Positions 11,454 to 24,362 of a stretch of 64,000 bases of DNA are shown in pieces. The DNA is from Stichopus chloronotus (taxonomy: Eukaryota; Echinodermata; Holothuroidea; Aspidochirotida; Stichopodidae), in the NCBI GenBank assembly GCA_021234535.1, contig SFZH01000042.1, forward strand, positions 37,750 through 101,749, in the 5' to 3' direction. The notes under the pieces are model-generated. The model saw only the letters and a list, made by a program, of their open reading frames with translations, ran no database searches and had not been told where the DNA came from. The first letter of the stretch is position 1. Every line of letters begins with the position of its first letter. Made by a program: the position numbers and the translations under genes.

Positions 11454-12860
11454 GATAAAAACTAATAGCTGGAGCAGCAACTCTTGATTCGGGGACGAAT
11501 AATCTGAAAATGACCTCGTCTCGAGATATCAAGTCATAACAGAAGTTACCGCATCAGTACGGATGCCTGCCGTTCCATCATGACTGAAGTCAAGTTTGAG
11601 TTGTTAAGTGCATTGTTACAGCATAGAAGATGAGGTCATTTAACTTCATCTGTTTGCACGTAATATAGTATAATACATATATCGACGAGACAATAAACGA
11701 TCAACAGTGTTGTCATTGACTTCAAGCAATTTGACTACAAGTATGCCCACAAAACAGAAACCGAATTCCTTTCAAGTTCATGACTGGTACCAAGCCTTTT
11801 GATCCCGAATCCGAATCCTACAAATCATGTTAATGGAAACGTAGTATCTTGCCCTACAAACTTATTTCTAAGGAAACCCAAGTTACTGCTCAGCAAACAC
11901 TAAGAAGCTTACAGATTGTACGTAGTTGTGGAACAAATGCAAGGCGGAGTATACTTACAGTAATAGTAGAATGATGGTTCCGGGCATGCCCAAGGGAAGA
12001 AAAAAAAATGCTGAATCAAGTGACTTCTCAATTGTCCGAACAGGTTAAACTGGAGCGGGTTCGACATTAAAACAAGGTTTAATTGGCAGTAATTGATCAC
12101 TTTGGTGTTCCTCAGTAGAGGCCATGTAGCCGGTTAAACGATCCAGAAGTGGAATTGTTTCTGATTCGTTCTAGTGATAAAGCCTCATTAATGTACCTTT
12201 GCACTTTTAGTTTGACGTGATTATGCTCACTGAAAAATACAACAAAATATGCTACTGCTTGAAAAAAGAATAATATTTTACATAAACTTTGAAAAGAAGA
12301 TGCAAACATTATGCAATACACACTGTAGGATTAATGACGAACAGTATAAAGTATTACGTGTAGAAACTGGTGTTTAAGTATGGCTTTCATTACTGAATCA
12401 CTTCTACTCGATTATACTACTCGAATGTAAAGCAAATATAAAATGGAAAAAGTTCAATAAGAATGAGAATAGCTAAGTTAGTGATGTTAATATCATTTTT
12501 TTTTTTTTGTTGAAGTATTTAAGTTGTTGAATTATTCCCCTGCAGCTTAGTAGGGTCATAATTTAAAGGAGTTGTGATTGCATTTTTCTGAGACAAAAAC
12601 AGCTTTCACAGTAAGAGCAATAAGGGTCATCAAACGCTTCCAAGTTATTAAATTTGTTGCGGTGCCTTCCTGTGCATTTTTTTTTAATCGAGTTACTCGC
12701 TGTACCGTCATATATTGCCAGTGAAGAACTCTCGATACTTGTATTTGCTAAATTATTGTCGGGGGGTAATTGGAATCGGCGTGGATGCACATTGGTTGGT
12801 CGTAACAAGCAAATGGATTTCCACATTATCGTCCAACCGAGAGGTATTCGATCGAGCATC
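11454..12860. other. Upstream flank of copy 1; no gene seen
   Basis: Contains the presumed 5' region and promoter of copy 1, but I cannot identify a TATA box or start site with confidence. No open frame here resembles a known family. Confidence 0.5.
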
Positions 12861-12863
12861 CTC

Positions 12864-13290
12864 ATCATACGAAACACCTCTTCAGGAGAGTGCGAAATGT
12901 TCAATAATTCGAAAAACCAAGTTTATCAGTCGATAAACCAAGTTTATCAACCCCAAATATACAATATTTCGAAAAACCAAGTTTATCGGTAGATCATCCA
13001 AGTTTATCATCCAAGTTTATCATCCAAGTTTATAGAATAATTTTTAAAAACCAAACTTATCGACCAAAAAATAATATCATACGACACACCTCTTCAGGAG
13101 AGTGCGAAATGTTCAATAATTTGAAAAACCAAGTTTATCAGTCGATAAAGCAAGTTTATCGACCCCAAATGTACAATATTTCGAAAAACCAAGTTTATCG
13201 GTAGATCATCCAAGTTTATCGTCCAAGCTTATCGTCCAAGTTTATCATCCAAGTTTATAGAAAAATTCGAAAAATCAAACTTATCGACCG
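12864..13290. repeat. Two-unit tandem repeat built of CCAAGTTTATC motifs
   Basis: Units of about 212 bp start at 12864 and 13075, both with ACCTCTTCAGGAGAGTGCG. Inside each unit the 11-mer CCAAGTTTATC, or a close variant, is repeated many times, often after TTCGAAAAA, so this is a repeat of a repeat. Confidence 0.85.
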
Positions 13291-13443
13291 AAAAATAACA
13301 TTTATTGTACGGTATTGTTCAGATTACAGAGATATTTGTTTGTTTGTTTGATTTTTTTTTTTCAAAGTCACTTCGCAGTCATACTGCATACATGTAGCCC
13401 TAACTATAAGGCTGGCGCGGATGAATTATGAAATGCCAGGTTT

Positions 13444-13547
13444 TCTCGAAAAACCAAACTTTCGTTTATCGGCCGAAAAGCAAAGTTCTTCGCCCGATAA
13501 TCTTTGTTTATTGGCCGATAATCTTGGTTTTTCGAACATTTCGCCAG
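13444..13547. repeat. Imperfect inverted repeat with TCGAAAAACCAA ends
   Basis: TCGAAAAACCAA at about 13445 is matched by TTGGTTTTTCGAA ending about 13541. The inner arms (TTTATCGGCCGAA, TTATTGGCCGATAAT) also pair imperfectly. The end motif is the one found in the tandem repeat at 12864-13290. Confidence 0.7.
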
Positions 13548-13564
13548 ACGTATGTATCGGACAT

Positions 13565-13580
13565 CGGGGGGGGGGGGGGG
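13565..13580. repeat. Poly-G run
   Basis: An uninterrupted G run; a second one lies at about 13750-13761, each following CATCGG. G runs of this kind cause the Gly-rich open frames here, which are not genes. Confidence 0.8.
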
Positions 13581-13764
13581 GACATTCACACAACAATACT
13601 ATAACCGCGCAACAAGTCATGTAAGTGTGAAAAACACGTTGGGTTTAGCATGTCAACAGAAAAAGAATTGGTCACACCACAGAAAGTTCACCGCAGTCGA
13701 ATCAAACATATACTTCACCCTCGTCTACATTGTCGGATTTCATCGGGGAGGGGGGGGGGGGTAA

Positions 13765-16410
13765 GTGTAGGCACAAACTGATGAGGGGCCGCCTTCGACA
13801 CTGATCCTCCACAAGACTACAGTGGTTTACAAAAAGAAGAAAAAGATCACAATCCCTCAACCCAGGTTCCCTCATTCTACTCTAGAAATGAACTCCTATT
13901 TAGTAGGCACATGAAAGGTTAAAAAAAAAAAAACAATATCATCCAGGCGATCTGCCAGCACACTCTAACTAATTCAATGATCATACTGATTGTAGTTATT
14001 TCCCCCTGAAGTATGACATACCTTAAATCATAAATTTGTATACCTTTATTCCTCACAAATAATAATAATGTAATTACTTAGAAGTATTCCGTTTAGTGGG
14101 AGTCCCTGGGACGTGATTTGCTGGCTCATCGTTAAATCCGACCCTAAAGCCATAATAACTTGACACCATGACCAAAGAATCTTTTACACGATTGCCACTC
14201 TTAAATATAGTTCCTCTTAAAGTCTTAACATTAAACGTACAACTACGCTGTACCAGACAAGACCAGTCGATTGATTACAATCTCAAAGACCAACTATTGA
14301 TTCTGTAGAACACTTTGAACTTCCACAAATGTTCTTTCCGTTTATAATTTATTAAATGTAATGTAATAATATAATTTTTAAATTTATCGGTATACACACA
14401 CTTCCCTGTTGGTCTGGAAGTATCTGTGGTTATTCTCTCCTCTATTCAGTCAGGTAGATGTGACTATTCTACTCGTGAAACGAACATCTACTGGAGTATT
14501 AGTACTGGATACGACTGATTAATACAAAAGGCAGAAATGAAGATACGACGAGTGTAAAAGAATACAACACATTTTATTTTATTCTATCGTATAGCAAACA
14601 ATCCAGTTTGACAATACGCTCATCATGTCATGAATGGATGACCACTATTGTAATAGGTAAAGAAAATATAACCAAAACGGATCTTCCTGTCGTTTCTCAC
14701 ATATGGTTTATGTTCTAACGTGAGGGATAGGAGAAATAGCAACAGGGTAATCAGCTTCAATAATGAAGATTACGTAACAAATTGGAGCAGTTAGGATCTT
14801 TCGTTCGTGGGAACTCTAAGAGGCTAAAGATTTTTGTGGAGAAGCTCCCGTTTACTATCTGAGTGTACCAAAATCATGAGAGACTTTAAGTCACGCAAGA
14901 TAGCCGGATGTGGAATTTTTCAGGCTGAATAACGGCAATAAAAGAATTACTCATTTCCATAAAAGAGATGGACTTGGAGTTCTACTTTATTCTCGAACAC
15001 ATTTCTATGTGGACGGATTAGCTCAGCTGCACGAAACTGGGGTTAATCCCATTGTAATATAGAAACAACGCCATTATTCTTGTAACAACGAACTTGGGAT
15101 TAACCTTACCATTAAACGACAAGAAACAACAAACTATTGCGTTCAGCCATTTTCAGATACAGCTACACAAGTTAACTTAACCAGCTCACCCACGTTTCGC
15201 ACAACCTACTGGGATTCTTGGCAGAGAACAGAACTGCATGCGTGGTTTGTTCATGCTCAAGTACAGTTTTGTTAAGGTAAATGACTCACCAAACATTCGA
15301 CCTTAAACGGAACTTGATTCCTACGAAGAGAGCCACAAGTAGATGGCGTGGAGCATGCTTAGAAAATTTCAGACTTTTTAATTATCGAGGAGAGTACAGG
15401 GATTATTTTTGCTGGGTGCTAGGTAATTGGTCGGATTGGTTCTTGCATCTGTTCAGATTCAAAACATTCACTCACAGTTAACGAAATTAGGGTAACAGTA
15501 CATGATGTTCTTAAGCGTGACTAAATTTCTGGTAGAAATGTTAACTGTTAAACTGATTTGGATAGCTATGGACAAGCGTATCTATTTACAGTCTCCCTGG
15601 TGTACTCATCTAATCCAAAGAGCGGTTACTTAAATCAACTGGCCACTTGTAACAACTCATACTTCTCATCCTCACCTTGACACTAGTAGGCTACTTATTC
15701 CATGTGTAGCAGAAATTGGCTGGATGCCCCTTGAAACACGAGCCAAGGTTTAGTCAATATGAGGAAGGTTCGATTTGCGCGTCCACATAATAGACTGGTA
15801 AGATTATCATGTCGTTATGAGCCAAAAAAGAGTCATATACAGATCGTTACCACCCATGATTAAGCAATTATGTACGTAATTATTGCGAAATATCCGTTCG
15901 TGTAAGGGCGCGCTATTTCCGTTTCTAATGTAATTTGTGTCTACACTGACCGACTGAATGAAATAAAGAAAAAGTTAACAAATTGGCTTCAGAACACTGG
16001 AGGCTGAATTTTCTTTGGCCTCTGAAGTACGGAAGCCTGCGACATTAACTATATACAACAGTATTTTAGCAAGTGAAGAGTCGAATAACTCGGTCCATGT
16101 GGCAACTCGCCCCAGATATAGTGCTCCCTGATACGTCATTTCCTGGGTGATTTTGCACCCAAGATATCTCTGCCTCGAGACATCACGCCCTGAGACATCA
16201 ATTACAAAGCAAGTATTGGACCAAACTGATCCTTAACTTTATGTGACCCTCTATTTTAGAGCAAGTCAAGACCTCTCAAATTAGTTCCTTAATTTCTACT
16301 AGTACACCTCTAAAATATCTGCAATCTCAGTGGATAAATTGATAATGCCCTTTTCATTGCTAGCTCTTGCAAACTTCGACATTCAGAGACATTCAGTAGA
16401 TAAACATAAA
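13765..16410. other. No gene seen
   Basis: No supported exon. The stretch at about 15590-15710 (CTCCCTGGTGTACTCATC and following) resembles 32700-32770, which marks it as part of the duplicated upstream flank. The rest shows no structure I can interpret. Confidence 0.5.
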
Positions 16411-16414
16411 GTTA

Positions 16415-16655
16415 CATATATCTGTCTATCTGTCCACGTGTCCACCTGTCCACCCGTCTATCTGTCCACCTGCCTATCTGCCTGTCTGCCTGTCCACCTG
16501 TCTACTTATCTACCTGTCTGCCTATCTGCCTGTCTACCTGTCTACCTGTCCACCTGTCCACATGTTCACCTGTCTATCTGTCCACCTGCCTATCTGTCTG
16601 TCCTCCTGTCTGTCTGTCTGTCTATCTGTCTATCTGTCTATCTGTCTATCTTTTA
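16415..16655. repeat. CTGT/CTGTCTA-type minisatellite
   Basis: Irregular 4- to 12-bp units of TCTG, TCCACCTG and TCTACCTG, ending in regular TCTGTCTA repeats. It produces long spurious Ser/Cys/Leu-rich open frames. Confidence 0.9.
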
Positions 16656-16659
16656 AATT

Positions 16660-17478
16660 GCATGGCTGTATGATTGTTTTCACTCATAGATCAGAATTAT
16701 ATATACGTATCATCCTGTTGTGCGAACATTACTTATACCTGCTCACAACTGTTTCATTATTTGACAAGATGCCATGGTAACTGAGGTCTCTTGGTCGTCG
16801 AGTTGTCTCATTGGTCGAGTTGTCTCAGGGGCGGAATTGTTTGTAATGAATGTAATACTACCAACCTGCTACGTATTATTTGAATCATACGATGCAGTGA
16901 ATGTCAGTGGTGCAATTCTCTCTGATCCACAACTCAGCTATCAATCTATCGGAGGTGAAAAATGTTTTAATTACAATAATTTGTGTAATTTGTCAGATGC
17001 GCACAATGAATACAACCTCAAAAGACAAAGGACTCTAAATTAATTAAAGTTTGAATTGAAAAAAGATAGGTGCAACTGAGAAGGACCCCACCAGGTGCCC
17101 TGAGAGGGGCCCATGGACCCCACTCGTTAGGCGCGAAATTTATTCCCCCAACGGTTCCTTCGCGTTTGACACATTTTACTGTGAAAGGAGCAGTGTGCTA
17201 TGTGAATGCGTTTAGAAGTACCTTGGGTCTGTCACTGTGTTGAAGACACCTAGTACGTAGTGATTAGCAAATGAGAAGGAAATTTAAATACAGTAACGTC
17301 AATGATCACATTGCATCAGTGTTGCTTCCTGTATTCGCTGGCATGATCGCCCTACTCTCAGAGGTCCATTGGATGATGACGTCTTCGATGTTGGTGTATC
17401 TCGGTTCAGCCTAACTACGTTAGAAGTGATATTGTCTGAAGACATTGCGGGTAGTTCCCTGGTGCTTCCGTTGAGAGA

Positions 17479-17480
<2 letters not shown>
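16660..17480. other. No gene seen; start of a duplicated segment
   Basis: No supported exon. From about 17300, and again from about 17690 to 17920, the sequence is a divergent duplicate of 37650-38310 (shared GGGTGATTATATGGTCTAC and CCAGACAACATAGA-type blocks). Confidence 0.5.
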
Positions 17481-17545
<65 letters not shown>

Positions 17546-17625
17546 TATCTATATATATATATAGATATATATAGATATATAGATATATATATATATATAG
17601 ATATATATAGATATATAGATATATT
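17481..17625. repeat. (TA)n microsatellite with ATAGATAT variants
   Basis: A pure TA run followed by an imperfect ATATAGATAT tract. The matching place in the duplicate, near 37860, has only ordinary AT-rich sequence. Confidence 0.95.
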
Positions 17626-17629
17626 ATAC

Positions 17630-19300
17630 AATCCTCTTAAACTGTAGGTTTATAACTTATTTGCTGGGCAGTGGAAAGCTGTATGGCATTGAGGAAATTT
17701 TCGTTGTTTTCTTTTATTCAAATTGACCCTGGGTGATTATATGGTCTACATTCATCTGCGAGGAACTACATACGATTCAATTGAAGTCGATAACATGGGA
17801 AACGGAACACCTAATTATTTTTGCATTTTAAACAAGTAATTGAAGTGACTTAAAATAACAATGGGTTGTAACGCTCCACCAGACAACATAGAGCTGATGA
17901 AGTCTCTTTTGGAGTAATTCTGTAAAGTCTCTATTGAGTGTATCAATATTTTTCTTCATGGAAAGACTGCATATGTCCATTTTTTTTTTGGTATCCCAGG
18001 TACACAGTTCTTCTATTGGTTAAATAAAGATTTGCTAAGTGTAGATATTTTAGCTGATTTCGATTTGAAGAACATTCATTTGGGTCTTTTTTTCTCAACC
18101 TTTTTACAGTTTCAAAAAAATAGTACAGATACCAGATAAACAATACAGATAAAGAAAAATGCAAAAACGACTCAGGGAGAGTGAAACACCTCCCGGGAAC
18201 TTTTGGAAGAGCTCTCCGAAAACAAAATTCACAATAAAAAAGAGACAAACATTAGATAAGAAACGAAAAGTAAGAAAACAAAAATTAAAAAACAACAACA
18301 ACAGAAAAAGACACACACAAAAAAGTCAACAATGTTTAAGTACCGTCAGAAAAAATCTTCAGGATTTTTTACATATGTTCTGAGAGTAGCAATATCAAAT
18401 ATTATGTGGGAGGAAGTTCCAAGCAGTGCAACCCGTCCGGTAAATTGAAATAGTTGTTACAAGGAAGTGAGTCTAAAATGTAAAATAGAAAAAGAATTTA
18501 TGATCCGTTTAAGTAGGTGTGTGTCCCACATCAGAAGTGGAATATGGATCTGAAAATATTAAGAAGAACACTGTTACACTGTGGGTACAAAAAAAAAAAA
18601 AAAAACAATTTGTAGCGATGAACATCACAGAACACGGTTACTACTGAATCTGGTCAACACATCACAGGTGGTATAATAATTAAATACTAAGACTAAGAGT
18701 AGAAGATAAATCATGGAGCAAGACGAACCTCACCAAAATAGAGCACATTGGCATACACGTGGATGAATCATACTTAGTAATAAGGATCTCCCAGGGAGAA
18801 AAATGACGAATCATGGCTATTGTATTCCAACATTCTTTGAGATGATTTTATAGATGGCTTGAATGTGATCATTCCAGGTGAGGAGGCTTTCCAGGAAACA
18901 ACAAGAAACGTTAACGAGTTATAAAGGGACACCTCGATAACACACTGATTGCACTGATTCCATTACAGCCTTTCACAATTGACAAAGTCCACCGCCATTG
19001 TAGTTCGATAATTCAGTGATGAGTGTCGTGAATGTAGCATATTGCATACGGTGAGGATATGTTGACACAAATGATTTTTCAGCCCTTACAAAATTAACAG
19101 ATTTCTTGCACTCAGTGAGGTGCATCGGAAAATAAAATATGAGATCAGTACAAGCTTCTCTTAGTATTAACAAGTTTTTTTTTTTTTTTTTTTTCACAAC
19201 TTCATTCCAGTTGATCCTAAAAGAATGTTGACCGCAGAAAGCAGTATTTTACTACTCCTTTATAAGGCACAGCGGGATATTTTATATCAGCTCTGTCCAT
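17630..19300. other. No gene seen
   Basis: AT-rich sequence with poly-A (about 18589-18605) and poly-T (about 19176-19193) runs. No exon is supported. Confidence 0.5.
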
Positions 19301-19309
19301 ACTTCCCCT

Positions 19310-20330
19310 CTTAAATTATCATGTTAACAACCTTCCCCAGTATTTGACCTGTAGTGCCCTCAGGATGACATTTGACCTAGACTAAAAACAATAGGGTGCT
19401 TCAACTAAATGTAACGCACTATCATGATAGGTATCTCAAGTTTCAAGCTGTAACTATTTGAGATATTGTGTTAACAATGCTCTCAGTGTGTGACTTCTGT
19501 TAACCTCAGCTGACCTTTGACCTCCACCAGGATTTTTTTCTTTCCTTGATGTAATACAATCACGCACTAACTATCAAGTTCCATGGTTCCTATCTTGAGA
19601 TATTGTGTGAATATACTTTCCAGTGTTTGACCCTGGTGACCTTAAATGACCTTTGAACTAATAAAAAACAATTCTTGTTCTGTTTTATGTAACATACTAA
19701 ACATACTTATGTACCTAGTTACGTACATTCTAAATAACAAAAGTGTCCATGATTCCTACCGTCAGATATTCTGCTTACAAGATTGTCAGTTTGGTTAACC
19801 TCTGGTGACCTCAAATGAAGTTTTAACCTCCGCTATCAACAACATGAATTGATTTTTTTCTCAATACAATCAACCTACACATTAAGCATGAGGAGTAGCC
19901 ACTATGCCTACCTTGAGATGTGTATTGTTTGACCTATCGTTACCTCAGGTGGCATTTGACTCCATCATAAACAAAAGATTTTTTTTTACTTTTCATAAGA
20001 CCAAACCACACAGTAAGTGTGACAGGTATCCATCATTAGTATGGTAAAATGCTGCGTTAATCTTTGACCTCAGATAATCTTTGACCATCGCGAGAAACAT
20101 AAGATGTTTTCCTATCAATGTGACAAACCCACATACTAAGTATAAGAGGTATGCATCATACCTATCTTAAGATATTGTGTTAATAATATTTTAATTTTTT
20201 TGTATGTGCGGTGACCTCATATGACCTTTGATCACCATAAAAAACAATTGGGTTCTGCCCCTCAGTATCTTCGTACCAACTTGCCTGAGAACTGCCACAG
20301 ATTCCCCCTTCAGATATCGTAATGACAAAC
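19310..20330. repeat. TGACC-rich degenerate tandem array 2
   Basis: Same unit family as 2570-3430, including an exact TGACCTTTGACCT at 19511-19523. It lies 3' of the broken terminal exon at 20580-20790, as array 1 lies 3' of copy 1. Confidence 0.75.
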
Positions 20331-20579
20331 TTATTCACACACACTCACACAACCAAAACCGCATGGGTTTGCCTTTTCACCGAAACATAAAATGAAAAAA
20401 ATATATATCCATTGCATTAATTATGTCTTATGCTGGGTGAAGTATTTGAAAAGCAAGAAGTCCGAAGTGATTAATTGTACTAGAACATCCTGCAAAAGGA
20501 AGAAAACAGATATTCAATTCATAAAGGAGTTTCAACTAAATTGTCGTAACTTCTTCTTACACCGGCAGTATTTTCGTTT

Positions 20580-20790
20580 CTGTATATTCTATTCCGCAGT
20601 CGTATCCACTGAGACTACCCCAGAAGAAGCTTGTTCCCAGAGCCGAGCTGTTGTAGTCTCCGTTGAGGTTTACATAATCGCATTAGTCGTAGCAGCTGCC
20701 ATGTTGAAAAAAGTCACAATAACCTTCACTGCTACTGCAATAACAGCTGTAACAAGAATAACAACAATAATTAATAGGACACAGATGACG
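20580..20790 (-). pseudogene. Orphan, broken FReD C-terminal exon
   Basis: The minus strand codes a stretch matching exon 8 of the array genes: CYSCYCSSSEGYCDFFQHGS, then a TAA in frame, then VNLNGDYNS, SLSGYDCGIEYTE and TKILPV with a stop. The part coding FSTRDQDND and GGWW is missing and there is no acceptor. Intron-like sequence follows to about 21900, but no middle FReD exon. It is the remnant of a further gene copy. Confidence 0.75.
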
Positions 20791-20799
20791 CCAAACTAT

Positions 20800-22310
20800 T
20801 TCCTCACTAAAATTCGTTTTTCTAACACTGATGATTAGCCTCAAAACGTCAAACACAACATCATAAACTTAACTAATGGGCAAAGTGAAAGTAGGCTTTC
20901 TTTTTCGGAGGAACTTTAAAAAACTTCGTGCGTGGGTGTCAGGGTATGAGGTTTCCTCTTTAGTGATGACACCACAGGTCAAGGGCAAAGGCATGATTAA
21001 TGTAACCCATAATACAGTGTTACTTGCTGGTAGTACATGGTGTCCACGTAACTTTTACATATTTTTCTTCCCATGAATGTGACTCGGCAATCTATGCAAT
21101 CATGCTCTGGGTTGAGTGTTTACGTCTGGAAGAAATGTCATTCCCCGTGCAGTGGGTATATGTTTACTACGTATACATGTATGGGTCTAGCACAGTTGTT
21201 CACGTGCTCGAGATGGTTAGGCACTGTGAAGAGAATATTGAGCTACGCATAACGCTCTTTCATGGCACTCAAAGGAATCCATAGTGACAGGGCGTGGGGA
21301 CATGGGGAATACTCTGACGCTCACGCGTGTTCTGGGAATACTTTGCTCGATATCTAGGCGCGTGTGTGCGCCCATGCATGTATTTGTGCCGTTCGACGAT
21401 GTCGCGGTGTATCACAGTAGTGTATCATTAACTAACCTGAATATTCTGCACTTCTATCCACAGCGAGCAATCTGAAACATTGATGAAATATGCAGCTCAG
21501 CGTACTTCGGGAGAACGGTATGTGAAATGACAGGGATGAGGTATGCAACTCCGTTGATTGCCTACATGTTTTTATTCCGTGACTTCAAATGTAAGTGTAT
21601 TAAGTTGAATGTCCTTATGATAACAGTAGAGGGACATTAAGGACAAGAAGAACAGTAAGAAGGTAACTACCACATCCAACAATTATTTCCAGTTATAACG
21701 GTGTCTTGTAGCAAGTGATGCGAAATTTATGCACTGGCTTGTCAATAAATTTTGCACCATTTTCATAAGGGGGTAACCGTTGTTATTGTTATTGGAGACA
21801 GGTCTGCAGAGTTTGCTTATCGAAATTTAAGTCATCTGTACATATGTCATTTCCGAAAGAAGTAAGTTACTCTAACAACATCGACAGGCTTCTTCATGAC
21901 GTTATGGGCAGGTTTAAGTGTTCAACAGGCCCTCTTTAACTCCTTGCCAGCCAGCGCAAGAAAGATTAGACATTGGCTTGACACACATAGACACTAAGGC
22001 GAACAATGTTTAATCGACGATGATGATCATCACAGCATGGGATAAAAAATGTGACCTAAGGCGATGAGGGTTTGCCAACAAGGTGAACCTCAGTAAAATG
22101 ATCAGAAAGTGAGGTTGGACCGAATGGCTGTTTAGTGTAGACATTTCGGTTAGTTGAACCCAACGAGGTGCATCTGACAATCAAATACCAGATCTGCCCA
22201 AGCTTCTGTTACTATTTACAAGGTTTTCACAACTTCAACCCTGTTGACCCGATATGAACGTTAGCCTCTTCAGAAAGCAGTAGGCCACTTCTGCTTAATA
22301 TGGAGCAGCT
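20800..22310. other. Remnant intron of the broken copy, with unrelated middle
   Basis: The parts 20800-20930 and 21560-21870 match the intron before exon 8 in copies 1 and 2 (GGAGACAGGTCTGCA, CATATGTCATTTCCGAA-type blocks). The part from about 20940 to 21550 has no counterpart I can see and is less AT-rich. No exon 7 follows. Confidence 0.5.
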
Positions 22311-22319
22311 ACATACTCA

Positions 22320-23770
22320 ATGTCAGATCTGTCCATTCTTCTCTACTTGAGATATCGTGTTCATACTATTTTAATGATTTGACCTTCTTTGACCCCAAAA
22401 GTCCTTTGGTCCTTTGACCTCTACCAAAAACAATGGGCTTCCTGTACTCACTAGTGTAAAACTTCATTTCAAATAAGTAATCTGTCCAAACTTCTCTTCC
22501 TGAGATATTTTGATTACACTATTTGACCCATATTATTGCTAAATGACCTTTGACCGTTACCAAAACCATTACCCTTCTTGAAATCAATAAGGAATACCTA
22601 CGTACCACCTACCAAGTTTCTCCTCTTCAAATATCGCATTTAAGAGGTTTTCAAAAGTCGGCTCTTGTTGACCCCAAATGACCTTTCATATCCACTGAAA
22701 ACAATTGAATTATTGTATTTAATAAGCCATTCACATACTAGGTGTCAATAGTGTCCAAGATTCCCATCTTGAATTATCGTGCTATGGAGTTTTCAGTTTT
22801 CAACCTCTAGAGACCTTAGATGACATTTGACCCCCACCAAGGACAAAGGTGTTTTCCTATTTGATGTAAAGAAAGTTCATGCTAAATATCAAAATTTTTC
22901 ATGATTCCCACCTTGAGATATTGTTTTGACATTGTTTTCAATGTTTGACTCAAGCTTCTGGTGACCTCAAATAACCTTTGACTTCTACCAATAACGATAG
23001 GGGTCTTTTTACTTGATGCAATGCATTGTCATGCTACGTATTAAAAGTTTTCATGATTCTTATATTGAGATATCGTGTTCACAATGTTTTCAGTGTTTGA
23101 CTTCTGGTGACCCCAGATGACCATTGATCCCCCTCCCAAAAAGCGTTTTTTTCTGCTTCATATCAGTCTTACATACTAAATATCAAATGTTTCCATGATT
23201 TGTATCTTGAGATATCATGTGAATAACTTTTTCCTATATTTGGCCTCTCTTGATCTCGGGATGACCTTTGGCCTATATCGAAAACGATGGGGTTCTTCTA
23301 TTTAATGTAATGCACTATAATGCTAAGTATTAAAGTTTTCCAATATTAATAGATGAGATATGTGACATTTTGCTCACCGCATTTGATTTCTGGTGACTTT
23401 AGATGACCTCCATCAGGAACAAATGGGCTTCTTCTACTTAACGTAATACATTCACACACTAAATATCAAAAGATATCCTTGATTCCTACCTTGAGATATG
23501 CCCTTAATGAGATTTTCTGTTATCAACCTACATGTTGACCTTAAATGAAGATCTTAACTTCTAATAAAAACAAAAAAAGCTTGATGATCAGTATGACCAC
23601 CCATACACTAAGTGTGAAATGTATCCATCTTCATGACGTTCACGGGATTTTCAGTGTTTGACCTCTGGTGACCTCAGATAACTTTTGACCCCCACCGAAA
23701 CAATTGGATTCTTCTTCTCAATATCTGCGTACCAAGTCTGAGAATTGTCACAGTTTCCTTTCCTGTGACG
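22320..23770. repeat. TGACC-rich degenerate tandem array 3
   Basis: The longest array of the family, with TGACCTTTGACC at 22544-22555 and many near copies. It ends just 3' of the copy 2 terminal exon. Confidence 0.75.
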
Positions 23771-24036
23771 CCGTAATGACAAACACACACACACGCACAC
23801 ATGCAGCCTTTACGGTAAGTTCTCTTGTCATTGAATCAAACAATGGAAAACAAAACAATATTATCAAGATAATTTTAAAAATCATGTGCAATAATTACAT
23901 GTTTTATGATCCACGAAATATTTTAAAAACAAGAATAAGTCCGAAATGGTTCATTGTGCTAGAACATCTTGTGAAAGCGCAAAAAACAGAAATTCAGTCC
24001 AGAAATGAATTTCACTTTAATTTTCATCACTTTTAT

Positions 24037-24362
24037 TCACACCGGCAGAATTTTCATTTCTGTATATTCTATTCCGCAGTCGTATCCACTGAGACTATAC
24101 CGGAAGATGCTTGTTCCTCTGGCCGCGCCGTCGTAGTCTCCGTTGAGGTTTACATCATAGCAAAAAGAGCAGCAGCTGCCATGTTGGAAACAATCGCAAT
24201 AATCTTCACTGCTACTGCAATAAGAGCTGTAACAAGAATAACAATAATAGGACCACCAGCCGCCAGTGTGTTTCTGTGCGCAGTGGTAACTGCTGCAACC
24301 GTCGTTGTCCTGATCTCGTGTACTGAATTGTCCATTGTTATGATTACTAAAATAATCATATT
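24037..24362 (-). pseudogene. Copy 2 exon 8: second FReD, C-terminal part
   Basis: A 326-nt exon, the same length as copies 1 and 3 and open to TGA at 24037-24039. It has FSTRDQDND, GGWW, the Cys-rich insert (eight cysteines between WW and NLNG), NLNGDY and YTEMKILPV. Being undamaged, it could still act as a conversion donor for the active copies; that is inference. Confidence 0.8.

Noticed and set aside
12864..13290. Repeat units considered as a CRISPR array
   Set aside because: The repeats are degenerate, lack uniform spacers, and the genome is eukaryotic.
13404..13764. Gly-rich and Pro-rich frames around 13.4-13.8 kb
   Set aside because: Caused by G runs and the inverted repeat.
15012..15060. 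GGATTAGCTCAGCTGCACG resembles the 5' half of a tRNA
   Set aside because: No matching acceptor stem or T-arm at the right distance; the GGTTAATCCC that follows is too close.
16330..16780. Long Ser/Cys/Leu-rich open frames on the plus strand
   Set aside because: They are translations of the CTGT minisatellite and have no independent coding signal.
21024..21475. Two adjacent plus-strand frames in a less AT-rich patch
   Set aside because: No family resemblance, no splice or start context; the patch is an unmatched segment inside the broken fourth copy.
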